DNA of 20,980 bases, taken from the IMG/VR virus record IMGVR_UViG_3300017771_000145, positions 1 to 20,980 of that record, one strand, 5' to 3'. A model generated the notes under the pieces. The model was not told the DNA's origin and did no database searches. It worked only from the letters and a program-made list of their open reading frames with translations. Position numbers and translations under genes: made by a program. Source of the stretch: a virus. Positions 6,555-14,436 of the stretch are shown piece by piece (the stretch's first letter is position 1; every line of letters begins with the position of its first letter).

Positions 6555-6926
6555 ATGGCACATTACGCTTTTTTAGATTCTAATAACGTTGTAACAAAAG
6601 TTATAAAAGGCAAAGACGAAACAGACACATCTGAAAATTGGGAAACTTATTATGGTGGTATGCATGGTCTTACATGCAAAAGAACATCATATAATACATA
6701 CGCTAATATACATAAAACCAATGGCACGCCTTTTAGAAAAAATTATGCGGGAATCGGTTATACTTACGATACCGATAAAGATGCATTTATACCGCCAAAA
6801 CCATATAACTCTTGGGTGCTAAACGAAACAACGTGTCAATGGCACGCTCCAAATGATTTACCAGATGATGCGGACACCACTAGATACATATGGAATGAGG
6901 CCACAAAACAATGGATTGCTCAATAA
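6555..6926 (+). CDS. Conserved fibre-cassette protein (copy 1)
   Basis: This 123-residue protein starts MAHYAFLDSNNVVTKVIKGK, a start I recognise from many marine phage proteins of tail-fibre regions. It contains two conserved Cys (residues about 40 and 90), the pattern CKRTSYNT, an FRKNYAGIGYTYD block and a C-terminal run of Trp-centred short repeats (SWVLNETTCQWHAP, RYIWNEATKQW). A paralogue of 127 residues sits in the same relative place in cassette two (14437), and the first 26 coding bases of the two genes are identical. It is probably a minor tail or fibre-associated protein; the biochemical role is unknown. Confidence 0.8.
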   Translation: MAHYAFLDSNNVVTKVIKGKDETDTSENWETYYGGMHGLTCKRTSYNTYANIHKTNGTPFRKNYAGIGYTYDTDKDAFIPPKPYNSWVLNETTCQWHAPNDLPDDADTTRYIWNEATKQWIAQ

Positions 6927-6988
6927 AAAATACCATTTTAATGTAATATAACTATATAACCAAAAATAATTAACCAAAACCTTTTATT
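6927..6988 (+). promoter_or_regulatory. 62-base gap, possible promoter for the chaperonin and lysis block
   Basis: This is the longest gap in the first half of the late block. It contains AATACC followed after 11 bases by ATATAA, loosely echoing the early motif (ACGA-type element and ATATAA core) but with a spacer three bases shorter and without the GGAT core. No hairpin terminator is seen. It could carry an internal promoter for the genes from 6989 onward. Confidence 0.3.
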
Positions 6989-7273
6989 ATGACCTATTTT
7001 TATTACAAGTCGGCAACGACTAACCAACAAACTAAATTAAATGAAGAAACCAAAGCCCTATGGGAAACCTTAGCTTTAAAAGAAAATTGGCGTATTACAC
7101 AATTGCCAAATGGTTTTTATCAAACCGAGTATGAGCTTGACGATCAATGGATTGACGTAACAAGGCGTGAAACTATTGAGGGGGCTGAGCAAGCTATTGA
7201 CTCTTCAGTCAATCATTTTAAAAAAAGACTAAAAGCTTTTGAAGGCCCAACAGTAGTTAAAACATTTAAATAA
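6989..7273 (+). CDS. Small conserved phage protein, unknown function
   Basis: A 94-residue protein with an N-terminal half rich in aromatics and Glu (LKENWRITQLPNGFYQTEYELD) and a helical C-terminal half (VTRRETIEGAEQAIDSSVNH, then GPTVVKTFK). I have the impression of seeing this pattern in other marine phage genomes but cannot name a domain. It has no membrane segment. It sits alone between the first fibre cassette and groEL, 17 bases before groEL, so it may be transcribed with the chaperonin genes. The leader before its ATG is A/T rich without a Shine-Dalgarno sequence. Confidence 0.7.
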   Translation: MTYFYYKSATTNQQTKLNEETKALWETLALKENWRITQLPNGFYQTEYELDDQWIDVTRRETIEGAEQAIDSSVNHFKKRLKAFEGPTVVKTFK

Positions 7274-7290
7274 TCTAATATTTTAATTTA

Positions 7291-8850
7291 ATGGAATTTA
7301 ATCACCCAAGTAATATTGTTAAAGATTTAAACTTTAGCAATAATGCGAGTAGCAAAATTATGGCCGGAGTTAATAAGCTTAACAATGCGGTCAAATCAAC
7401 ATTAGGGGCATCGGGAAAATGCGTTATTTATGAAGATGCATTAGGTAGACCGATCGTTACCAAAGATGGTGTAACTGTAGCAAATAGCGTAATCTTACGG
7501 GACCCGGTAGAAAATATTGGCGCCACCCTTGTAAAAGAAGCCGCCCAAAAAACAGTGAAGGAAGCAGGCGATGGAACTACCACCTCAACAGTCCTTGCTT
7601 CCGCCATCTTAAACGAATATTATCAAAGTGGTAAAACAAATGTTAGAGATATAAAAATTGGTATTGATAAAGCCTTGGCTAAATCATTAAAATACCTTAA
7701 TAAAATAAAAGTTCCAGTTGAAGGATCAATGCTCAACCATGTTGCAAATATTTCTGCCAATAATGATAAATTATTAGCAGGCATTATAGCAAATGCCTAT
7801 GAGCAAGTTGGCAAAGATGGTGTGGTATTAATGGAGGAGTCTGATACAGCAGACACGCACGTTGAAATCGTAGATGGAGTGCAATTTGATTCAGGCTTAA
7901 AATCACCACATCTTATTACTGATAAAGAAAAAGGCAAAGCTGTATTAGAAGACCCTTTAGTGCTTTTAGTCGAATCTGAAGTAAATACAATTAGAAAGAT
8001 TCAGACTGTTTTAGAGTATGCTATAAAAGAAAAACGCAGTATACTTATAATTGGGAACATCGCCCAACAGCCGCTTTCTGCATTAATAATGAATAAGGCA
8101 AAAGGTAATATAAAAGTAAATGTTATTGATTCTCCAGGCTTTTCATTAACCAGAAAAGAACTAATGGAAGATTTAGCTTCTATAACCGGCGCTACTATAA
8201 TTAATGAAGATTTAGGCGATGACCTTGATTTAATCGGAATAGAGCATTTAGGTGTATGCAAAAAAGCCGTTACAGACGACAATAATACTGTTATTACTGT
8301 AGAAAATATTAATGAAAAAATTACTGGTCGTATTGAGTCAATTGAAAAACAATTGAAAGAAGAAAAAAACGATTACGTAATTAAAAAGCTAGAAGAGCGC
8401 AAAGCGATGCTTTCTGGATCTGTTGGAATTATAAAAGTTGGGGCTGATAGCAAAGTAGCACTAAAAGAAAAAAAAGATAGAGTAGAAGACGCTATTTACG
8501 CGGTTAAAGCAGCTTTAAAAGAGGGCATTGTTCCGGGCGGTGGTATTGCATTATGTAATGCAGCTAATAGTATAAAACCTGCTTGCGCAGGTGAAGAAAT
8601 ATTAGTAGCCGCTATGAAACAACCTTTTGAAACCATATTAAGTAATTCTGGTGTTACTGGAGATGTGTATAGCAAAGGTAAGGGAATTGACGTTACGAAC
8701 GGTAAAGTTGTTAATATGATTAAAGCGGGGATAATTGACCCGGTCCTTGTAACAAAAACAGCTTTAAAAAACGCGGCATCTGTTGCCTCCACTATTATAT
8801 CTGCTGATTGTGTAATTTCAAACGTTAGAGAAGATGCAGGCAATCAATAG
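7291..8850 (+). CDS. groEL: Phage-encoded group I chaperonin GroEL
   Basis: A 519-residue GroEL homologue covering equatorial, intermediate and apical domains. The ATP site is intact: TKDG at 57-60 (D59, E. coli D52), GDGTT at 93-97 (D94, E. coli D87), D400 in VEDAIYAVKAALKEG (E. coli D398, needed for hydrolysis), GGG at 416-418, and D483 in GIIDP (E. coli D495). It therefore should be an active ATPase. The usual Gly-Gly-Met C-terminal tail is absent; the protein ends REDAGNQ. In the apical domain several residues known to bind substrate and GroES in E. coli differ: Y199 to L203, Y203 to H207, F204 to L208, L234 to Q238. L237 and L259 are kept, and V263/V264 become I/M. It overlaps groES by 17 bases. 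Given its place among structural genes it probably folds phage proteins. Confidence 0.96.
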   Translation: MEFNHPSNIVKDLNFSNNASSKIMAGVNKLNNAVKSTLGASGKCVIYEDALGRPIVTKDGVTVANSVILRDPVENIGATLVKEAAQKTVKEAGDGTTTSTVLASAILNEYYQSGKTNVRDIKIGIDKALAKSLKYLNKIKVPVEGSMLNHVANISANNDKLLAGIIANAYEQVGKDGVVLMEESDTADTHVEIVDGVQFDSGLKSPHLITDKEKGKAVLEDPLVLLVESEVNTIRKIQTVLEYAIKEKRSILIIGNIAQQPLSALIMNKAKGNIKVNVIDSPGFSLTRKELMEDLASITGATIINEDLGDDLDLIGIEHLGVCKKAVTDDNNTVITVENINEKITGRIESIEKQLKEEKNDYVIKKLEERKAMLSGSVGIIKVGADSKVALKEKKDRVEDAIYAVKAALKEGIVPGGGIALCNAANSIKPACAGEEILVAAMKQPFETILSNSGVTGDVYSKGKGIDVTNGKVVNMIKAGIIDPVLVTKTALKNAASVASTIISADCVISNVREDAGNQ

Positions 8851-9091
8851 ATATATTATAATAGATAGAATAAAAGAAGACCCAGTAAAAACAAACGGGC
8901 TACTTTTAAACGAAAAGCACCAAGACGACGTAAGATATAGAAAAGGAAAAGTTATTTCTATAGGCAATTTAGTTGACGGGCTTAACGAAAAAGCGCTAAT
9001 ATATTATGACAAGCATGCTGGCTATGGAATAGAGTTTGACAACAAATTATATTTTGTTATAAAAGAGTCAGACGTTATTGCTGTGCTATGA
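8834..9091 (+). CDS. groES: Phage-encoded co-chaperonin GroES
   Basis: An 85-residue GroES-like protein, compact compared with E. coli GroES (97 residues). It has the family layout: an N-terminal strand NRYIIIDRI, a mobile loop with the hydrophobic triplet LLL (in NGLLLNEKHQDD) that should contact GroEL, KGKVISIG, then LIYYDKHAGYGIEF and the C-terminal strand VIKESDVIAVL. It would cap the GroEL ring above and change its chamber for folding. The ATG at 8834 lies inside the last codons of groEL in another frame (17-base overlap), so translation is probably coupled. Its stop overlaps the next start by 4 bases (ATGA). Bacterial operons normally place groES first; here the order is reversed. Confidence 0.92.
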   Translation: MQAINRYIIIDRIKEDPVKTNGLLLNEKHQDDVRYRKGKVISIGNLVDGLNEKALIYYDKHAGYGIEFDNKLYFVIKESDVIAVL

Positions 9092-9528
9092 GACTAGAAG
9101 CATCTGATTTAAGAGAAATGAATATATTAAAGTATTACAGGCTTATCAGAAGATGGGCCTGTAAGACTTATGATTTAAAAGATGCTGATTTAGAATTACT
9201 TATATATTTTGATTGCGTAGGATTGTTTACGCGTGATGATTATATTAAGGGCACATATACTTTTTCGTGGGATAAAAAAAGATGGGAAAGACTACGACGA
9301 CAAGGGTGGATTGATGTTTATGCGGAAAGAAACCAAACTACAATAAAATATAATGTGTTTAAAACATCAACAAAATGCAAACACCTTATAACAAGGATTT
9401 ATAAAATAATGCTAGGAGAGGAAGATTTACCAATGTCCGAGCGCAGCGTATTTTTCAAGAATAAATCATATACAGATAAAGTTTACAACAAAGCTATAGA
9501 CGATATGTTTAAAGACACTACAAGATAA
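9088..9528 (+). CDS. Winged-helix-like (MarR-style) protein
   Basis: A 146-residue protein whose pattern suggests a winged helix. There are helices over residues about 1-45 (ADLELLIYFDCVGLFTRDDY), then a helix KKRWERLRRQGWIDVYAERN that looks like recognition helix followed by the wing, then YNVFKTSTKCKHLITRIYKI and a C-terminal tail with GEEDLPMSER. I associate this arrangement with MarR-like proteins of marine phages, but no single residue is diagnostic. Start and stop overlap their neighbours (ATGA with groES, one base with the next gene), so it is co-translated with the chaperonin and lysis genes. It may regulate late genes or serve as a structural DNA-binding protein. Fold inferred, function unknown. 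Confidence 0.65.
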   Translation: MRLEASDLREMNILKYYRLIRRWACKTYDLKDADLELLIYFDCVGLFTRDDYIKGTYTFSWDKKRWERLRRQGWIDVYAERNQTTIKYNVFKTSTKCKHLITRIYKIMLGEEDLPMSERSVFFKNKSYTDKVYNKAIDDMFKDTTR

Positions 9529-9848
9529 TGGCATATAAAATGAAAAACAATATCAAATCATTGGTAATGGATCATGGCCTGGTAACAGAAGAAAATGGGA
9601 TGGGTAAAGTCGAAGGCGTTACCTTAAATGATGGCACTATCGTTGTAAATAAAAATTTGTCTAAAAAGAAAAAAAATATAGCGGTGAGTCATGAAAAAGT
9701 TCATCGCGATCAAATACTCAGAGGCGATTTGTCTTATGATGATGAAAATGTATATTGGAAAGGAAAGAAACACCCAAGAGCTCTTATGAAGGAAGGAGCA
9801 AGTGATCTGCCTTGGGAAAAAGAAGCATATAAAAAACAAAAAAAATAA
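9528..9848 (+). CDS. HExxH mini-protein, putative zinc-metallopeptidase-like
   Basis: A 106-residue protein containing HEKVH (residues 55-59), the zinc-binding HExxH signature, followed by DQILRGDLSYDDENVYWKG and a downstream PWEKEAY in which a Glu (97 or 99) could be the third ligand. The N-terminal part (GKVEGVTLNDGTIVV) is a small beta region. It is much smaller than typical metallopeptidases, so it may be a minimal zincin fold or a pseudo-enzyme. I associate the HEKVH...WKGK...PWEKEAY pattern with small conserved proteins of marine phages. It lies between the winged-helix gene and the lysin, one base overlapping the former. A role in virion maturation or cell-wall passage is possible but unproven. 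Confidence 0.7.
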   Translation: MAYKMKNNIKSLVMDHGLVTEENGMGKVEGVTLNDGTIVVNKNLSKKKKNIAVSHEKVHRDQILRGDLSYDDENVYWKGKKHPRALMKEGASDLPWEKEAYKKQKK

Positions 9849-9850
9849 AT

Positions 9851-10006
9851 ATGGGAATGTCAGGACCGGCAGCAGTGCCAATTACTCAAAAAGTTCATTC
9901 AAAAACTTCTGCAAGCAAACAGGCTATTTGTGAAACTTGTAAAAAACCAATTGGTGCACAATGTAGCTGTTCAAGCGGATATGTACACGTAAGAGGTGGA
10001 AATTAG
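9851..10006 (+). CDS. 51-residue CxxC/CxC zinc-ribbon-like mini-protein
   Basis: A short frame read from the sequence: ATG at 9851, TAG at 10004-10006. The product begins MGMSGPAAVPITQKVHSKTS and contains CETCKKPIGAQCSC, a CxxC...CxC cluster that could bind one zinc, followed by GYVHVRGGN. The spacing is short for a classic zinc ribbon. It starts 2 bases after the HExxH gene and overlaps the endolysin start by 11 bases, so it is part of the same coupled string of genes. The small size and tight fit make it credible despite the length. The function is unknown. Confidence 0.65.
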   Translation: MGMSGPAAVPITQKVHSKTSASKQAICETCKKPIGAQCSCSSGYVHVRGGN

Positions 10007-10463
10007 AATAAGCAAACACATTTCAATCAAAGAGGCCACAAGATCAAATACGGCTGAAAGATTAGGTATTGATAATTTTCCTAACAGCCCTGTGCTCGCT
10101 AATATGCAAGCTTTGGCTGAAAATGTATTTGAGCCCCTTAGGGAGCACTTTGGGCATCCAATATATATAACTAGCTTTTATCGCAGTCCGGAGCTAAATA
10201 AAGCTATCGGGGGCAGCTCTAGGAGTCAGCATTGCAAAGGCCAGGCTATTGACATTGATGATGTTATAGGTAATTCAACAAATGCTAATTTTTTTAATTA
10301 TATAAAAGACAACTTAGAATTTGATCAATTAATATGGGAATTCGGAAATAATGATAGTCCTAACTGGGTGCATGTTAGCTACGATGCTTCTAATAATAGA
10401 GGCAATATCCTAAAAGCTATAAAAGAAAACGGAAAAACAAAATATACTATATGGAACCAATAA
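9996..10463 (+). CDS. Endolysin, M15 family peptidase
   Basis: A 155-residue peptidase of the M15 (D-Ala-D-Ala carboxypeptidase or L-Ala-D-Glu endopeptidase) type, which cuts peptidoglycan cross-bridge peptides to lyse the host. The zinc and catalytic pattern is complete: SxHxxGxAxD at residues 77-86 (S77, H79, D86), a candidate acid E115 in LIWEFG, and WVHVSY with the third ligand H126. Substrate-side SFYRSPELN (60-68) matches the family. No signal peptide is present, so export needs the holin or a similar route. It begins with GTG at 9996 inside the preceding mini-gene (11-base overlap) and ends overlapping the next gene by 13 bases. The putative holin is further downstream at 16689. Confidence 0.9.
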   Translation: MEIRISKHISIKEATRSNTAERLGIDNFPNSPVLANMQALAENVFEPLREHFGHPIYITSFYRSPELNKAIGGSSRSQHCKGQAIDIDDVIGNSTNANFFNYIKDNLEFDQLIWEFGNNDSPNWVHVSYDASNNRGNILKAIKENGKTKYTIWNQ

Positions 10464-10774
10464 CCAAAAGAGTACAACAGGCTCCGCTGATGAAAAAACC
10501 ACCAGCACCATCAAAGAAAAAATCTTTAGGATATTACAATGAGGCCAACCCTACTGGGACAGGTGCCGCCGCAGGCGGTGGAATGACGCCAAAAGGGACC
10601 GCTAAATATAGAGCAGATAATCCAGGTTCTAAATTGAAAACAGCCGTAACAACTCCGCCTAGCAAACTAAAGCCCGGAAGTAAAGCTGCTAAACGTCGTG
10701 AGTCTTTTTGTGCTAGATCTAAAAGCTGGACTTCTGAAAGAGGCAGAGCTGCAAGAAGACGCTGGAATTGTTAA
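10451..10774 (+). CDS. DUF6321-like small basic phage protein
   Basis: A 107-residue basic protein. The N-terminal half is low-complexity, rich in Pro, Lys, Gly and Ala (APSKKKSLGYYNEANPTGTG). The C-terminal part has the pattern KAAKRRESFCARSKSWTSER followed by GRAARRRWNC, with two Cys, which matches what I know as the DUF6321 type found in many marine phages. Function is not established for that family; the basic charge and Cys pair suggest nucleic-acid binding or a virion component. It overlaps the end of the lysin gene by 13 bases and precedes the second fibre cassette. Confidence 0.75.
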   Translation: MEPITKRVQQAPLMKKPPAPSKKKSLGYYNEANPTGTGAAAGGGMTPKGTAKYRADNPGSKLKTAVTTPPSKLKPGSKAAKRRESFCARSKSWTSERGRAARRRWNC

Positions 10775-10783
10775 TACTATATT

Positions 10784-11125
10784 ATGGCTAGAATAAAAAC
10801 ATACGTAAAGGATACTGTAATAACGGACGGAGATAAACTTTTAGGCACAGATGCTGCTAATAATAATAGAACTGTAAATATTGAAATAGGCAATTTAAAA
10901 ACATATATGGAAGATAATGCAGAGTTTAACTCTGATACAACCGTATTTAATCAGTCTTCCGCGTCAACCACATGGTCTATCTCACATAACTTAGCAAAAT
11001 ATCCAAGCGTATATACAGAAGATAGTTCTGGCAATATAATAATAGGTCAAGTAGACTATCAAAACAACGCTTCACTAACTATAACATTTTCAGCTGCTAC
11101 AGCAGGAGTAGCTTATTTAAACTAA
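10784..11125 (+). CDS. Stand-alone fibre N-terminal anchor protein
   Basis: A 113-residue protein starting MARIKTYVKDTVITDGDKLL. Its first 40 residues align in pattern with the N-terminus of the 707-residue fibre at 3473 (MARI..Y......D.LLGTD......N). The second half (SISHNLAKYPSVYTEDSSGN, later LTITFSAATAGVAYLN) is a small beta domain that I recognise as common in phage fibre proteins. It thus looks like the fibre anchor of cassette one, present here as its own gene instead of fused to a shaft. It is followed 6 bases later by the 343-residue fibre, suggesting that the two assemble together. Confidence 0.75.
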   Translation: MARIKTYVKDTVITDGDKLLGTDAANNNRTVNIEIGNLKTYMEDNAEFNSDTTVFNQSSASTTWSISHNLAKYPSVYTEDSSGNIIIGQVDYQNNASLTITFSAATAGVAYLN

Positions 11126-11131
11126 AAAATA

Positions 11132-12163
11132 ATGGCAATAAACTATTTACATAATATTGACCTCAATAAAAATGAGCTACAAAATGCGGTAATACAGGTT
11201 CTCGCTTCTGCTCCTTCATCTCCTGTTGAAGGTCAAATATATTATAATTCAACCGTGGGAGAAAAGAAATTGTACTTTTATGATGGCTCAAATTTTATTG
11301 ATGCATCAGGAGATATTAAAAGTGTAACTTCTTCAACAACTGGGACTCTTACGGTAACTGATTCGTCTGGGCCCAATCCAGCTTTATCCATAGTAACGTC
11401 TGCGGTAACAAACGGAGGAACAGCTTTAGCAACCGGAGATCAAATATATGATTTTGTCACAGGGCTAGGATATAGTACGACAGACGTTGACGTTAGCGAG
11501 AGTAATCTACGGGCAAGATTAACAGATATAACGGAAGATGTAACAATTGGTGACGCAACAGACGTAACTATAACCACATCAGGTGATTTAACAGTAACGG
11601 GCGATTTAACAGTTAGCGGAACAACAACCACGGTAAACTCAGCTACATTAAACGTAGCAGACAATATAGTTACTCTTAACAGCGATGTAACAGGCACTCC
11701 ATCTCAAAATGCGGGAATTGAAGTCAATAGAGGCACATCAACTGATGTAGCTATCAGATGGAATGAAACTGACGATAAATGGCAATTAACAAACGATGGT
11801 TCCTCTTATGCAAATATAACAACAGGCGACCATCCATCAACCGCTACAGACTCTGCAGAAGGATTAGTAGAATTAGCTACAGACGCAGAAGCATTAGCAG
11901 GAACATCAGACGCTGTTGTAGTAACGCCTGGTAACCTAGCAGCTAGAAGTTGGGTTGGCACAATTGGCGATGGGTCAGCAACAGCAATAACTGTTACGCA
12001 TAGTTTAGGTGCAAGAGATGTTATTATACAATTATATGATGCAAGTTCTTATGACACTGTATATGCAGATGTAGTAAGAACAACAATAAATACAGCTACT
12101 ATAACATTTGCATCTGCTCCAGCAACAGATGACATTAAAGTATTAGTCATTAAAGCACAATAA
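11132..12163 (+). CDS. Tail-fibre protein (cassette two, 343 residues)
   Basis: A 343-residue Thr/Ala/Asp-rich beta protein typical of cyanophage-like and marine phage tail fibres. Domains in order: an N-terminal segment with GQIYYNSTVGEKKLYFYDG (about 34-52); a repeat stretch DLTVTGDLTVSGTTTTVNS (about 150-168); an NAGIEVNRGTSTDVAIRWNE module (about 190-210), which I know from cyanophage fibres; a TDSAEGLVELATDAEA collar-type segment (about 239-254); and a C-terminal beta domain ending DIKVLVIKAQ. It has no enzymatic motif. It sits 6 bases after the stand-alone anchor and 6 bases before the 448-residue fibre, so the three probably build one structure. Confidence 0.8.
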   Translation: MAINYLHNIDLNKNELQNAVIQVLASAPSSPVEGQIYYNSTVGEKKLYFYDGSNFIDASGDIKSVTSSTTGTLTVTDSSGPNPALSIVTSAVTNGGTALATGDQIYDFVTGLGYSTTDVDVSESNLRARLTDITEDVTIGDATDVTITTSGDLTVTGDLTVSGTTTTVNSATLNVADNIVTLNSDVTGTPSQNAGIEVNRGTSTDVAIRWNETDDKWQLTNDGSSYANITTGDHPSTATDSAEGLVELATDAEALAGTSDAVVVTPGNLAARSWVGTIGDGSATAITVTHSLGARDVIIQLYDASSYDTVYADVVRTTINTATITFASAPATDDIKVLVIKAQ

Positions 12164-12169
12164 TACATT

Positions 12170-13516
12170 ATGGCAAGTCGCTATTTAAATAATATAAAAA
12201 TAAATGACGCTTATACTTTTCCTTCAGCAGACGGAACAGGGGGGCAGGTAATAACCACGGATGGAGCTGGGACACTTTCTTTTGCTGACGCGGCCGCTAG
12301 TGACGCAATAGTGATAAATGTAAAAAATGTATCCGGAGGATCATTATCCACTGGAACCATTATTCACCCTTCACCTACAGCTTCACCCCCTTCCGGAAAC
12401 GTTATTGAGGTAATAGCAGCAGATAATTCTTCAGCCGCAACAATGCCAGCTATAGGTGTTTTAAAAACAACATTAGCAGATGATGCAGAAGGAGAAGCTA
12501 TAGCTTTTGGTAGAGTCAGTGGTTTGGACACTAGTTCTTTCTCAGCAGGGAACCCGTTGTTTGTAAATACTTCTGGTAGTTTTACATCAACAAAACCTAC
12601 TGGAACAGCGCTTATACAAAAAATAGGTATTGTTGTAAAATCGCATGCCTCTTCAGGAACAATTGAAGTATTTGGAGCTAATAGAATAAATGACGTGCCT
12701 AATATTTCTCAAGACTATATATGGCTGGGTAATTCATCCGGTGTAGCTACAGCTACCGAACATTTGTTAAATAATGTTAAAGATGTAACTACATCATCAC
12801 CGACTAATGGTCAAGTTCTTACATGGGACAACACAAATAGTTATTGGAAAAATACTGATGCTGTAACTGGCGGAACTGTAAACGTAGAGAGAAACGCGTA
12901 TACAGGCGATGGATCAGATTTAACATTTGATACTACTTCTACTATTGATAATGAAAATAATGTTCAAGTATATATCGATGGAGTTTACCAATCTAAAGCT
13001 AATTATTCCACAAGCGGGAATACAGTAACGTTTGGAGCAGGAAATGCGCCACCAAATGGCAGTGCAGTAGAATTAATACATCATAAAGGCGATACAGGAG
13101 CAGTTATAGCCGCGGGCGCAATCGGTACAGCCCAAATTGTTGATGATGCTGTTACTTTCGATAAAATAGAAGATAGATATACAGCTGTTGGAACGATAAC
13201 AAATACCTCAGGAGCAACTACAGTAGATTGGTCAAGTGCTGCGGTATATAAAATGAATGCAGCATTAACTGCTGCAATCGAATTTGATTTTACTAATTAT
13301 AAAGCTGGACAAGTATTGACAATATATAATTTGTCAGGGTCATATACTGTTACATTAGATAGCAATGCCGCGACTTCGGAAAGCTTTTTAAAACTAGCTG
13401 AGCAAGATTATGATGGCTCAGCAACTAGCATGTTACAAGTTGAATGTTTAGCAGACGGCGCTAACGCTGTATTTGTTTATTCTGTAGCGCAATATGCTAG
13501 TGACACTACAATTTAA
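12170..13516 (+). CDS. Tail-fibre protein (cassette two, 448 residues)
   Basis: A 448-residue beta-rich fibre protein. Residues about 1-40 hold a FPSADGTGGQVITTDGAGTL unit and about 210-230 a TNGQVLTWDNTNSYW unit, both of the type-B repeat kind seen in the 707-residue fibre. Residues about 245-305 carry an YTGDGSDLTFDTTSTIDNEN...VYIDGVYQSK module that I recognise from cyanophage fibres. The C-terminal 110 residues (from DDAVTFDKIEDRYTAVG) match the stand-alone 126-residue protein at 14823. It is followed 2 bases later by the Gly-rich adhesin copy 2, the same order as in cassette one. Fibre function is inferred from modules and context. Confidence 0.8.
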   Translation: MASRYLNNIKINDAYTFPSADGTGGQVITTDGAGTLSFADAAASDAIVINVKNVSGGSLSTGTIIHPSPTASPPSGNVIEVIAADNSSAATMPAIGVLKTTLADDAEGEAIAFGRVSGLDTSSFSAGNPLFVNTSGSFTSTKPTGTALIQKIGIVVKSHASSGTIEVFGANRINDVPNISQDYIWLGNSSGVATATEHLLNNVKDVTTSSPTNGQVLTWDNTNSYWKNTDAVTGGTVNVERNAYTGDGSDLTFDTTSTIDNENNVQVYIDGVYQSKANYSTSGNTVTFGAGNAPPNGSAVELIHHKGDTGAVIAAGAIGTAQIVDDAVTFDKIEDRYTAVGTITNTSGATTVDWSSAAVYKMNAALTAAIEFDFTNYKAGQVLTIYNLSGSYTVTLDSNAATSESFLKLAEQDYDGSATSMLQVECLADGANAVFVYSVAQYASDTTI

Positions 13517-13518
13517 TT

Positions 13519-14433
13519 ATGGGATTAGGAAGAAGAATTTTATTACCTTACTCAGTGTCGTCTGTATCTTACCCAATCAATGTTTCTTATTTAGTCATTG
13601 CGGGAGGGGGAGCAGGTAACCCAGGCGGTGGGGGTGGCGGTGCTGGAGGTTACAGAACTGCATACGGCTCTGGGAATATATCAGGACGAAATTCAGCAGT
13701 AGAAACGCCATTATCAATTAACTCGGGCACATCATACACAGTAACAGTTGGAGCGGGTGGCGCGACTATGGGCGTATCTAGTGATACTGCAACTTTAACC
13801 GCAGGTGGGAATGCTGGAAATAACTCAGTATTTTCTACAATAACCTCTTTGGGTGGCGGTTGTGGAACTTACTACCCTGCATCTGGATACCTAGCTAAGA
13901 ATAATGGTGGATCCGGTGGAGGCGCTGTGTTTGGCGGAAGTGGTGGTCACAACCAAGGCAACACCGGTGGTACTACAGCACAAGGTTTTGGAGGACACGG
14001 CGGAGGCCTTTCGGGGTCAAGTACGTGGTCTGGTGGTGGCGGTGGAGCTGGTGCAGCGGGAAACAACACTGGAACAGGTGGAGCAGGCTTAGCTTCGTCA
14101 ATAACCGGAAGCTCGGTTAATCGTGGAGGTGGTGGATCGCCGGGTCCTTGGTCAAGCGGATCAAGAGCGTCTAATGGATTTGGTGGAGGATCTTCACCTG
14201 GAGGATATGGAACTGCTAACACCGGTGGTGGCGGTGGTGGTGGTGGTTCTGGTTCTCAAAGCCAAAGTGCTCTAAGAGCATCTGGTTCTGGGGGATCAGG
14301 TGTTGTAATACTAAGGTTTACTCAAGATGCTTCATATACAGCAACATCTGGATTAACGTATTCAGAGTCAACAGACGGAACAGATAAAGTTTTAACCTTT
14401 ACAGCTGGGACAGGAACTATAACATTTTCTTAA
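13519..14433 (+). CDS. Glycine-rich tail-fibre or adhesin protein (copy 2)
   Basis: A 304-residue Gly/Ser-rich protein, paralogue of the protein at 5602. The non-Gly N-terminal stretch ends YPINVSYLVIAGGGAG and is followed by GGGGGAGGYRTAYGSG and a VETPLSINSGTSYTV segment, as in copy 1. The C-terminus shares GSGVVILRF, SGLTYSESTDGTDK and the TAG.G.ITF ending. Between them the Gly runs differ in length and spacing from copy 1. As a probable receptor-binding tip, the two versions could give different host or receptor ranges. It lies 2 bases after the 448-residue fibre and 3 bases before the next gene. Confidence 0.8.
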   Translation: MGLGRRILLPYSVSSVSYPINVSYLVIAGGGAGNPGGGGGGAGGYRTAYGSGNISGRNSAVETPLSINSGTSYTVTVGAGGATMGVSSDTATLTAGGNAGNNSVFSTITSLGGGCGTYYPASGYLAKNNGGSGGGAVFGGSGGHNQGNTGGTTAQGFGGHGGGLSGSSTWSGGGGGAGAAGNNTGTGGAGLASSITGSSVNRGGGGSPGPWSSGSRASNGFGGGSSPGGYGTANTGGGGGGGGSGSQSQSALRASGSGGSGVVILRFTQDASYTATSGLTYSESTDGTDKVLTFTAGTGTITFS

Positions 14434-14436
14434 ATT

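Noticed and set aside
7291-9091. Chaperonin genes as evidence of a host chromosome fragment
   Set aside because: They are embedded in one continuous run of phage tail, lysis and packaging genes on the same strand with overlapping ends.
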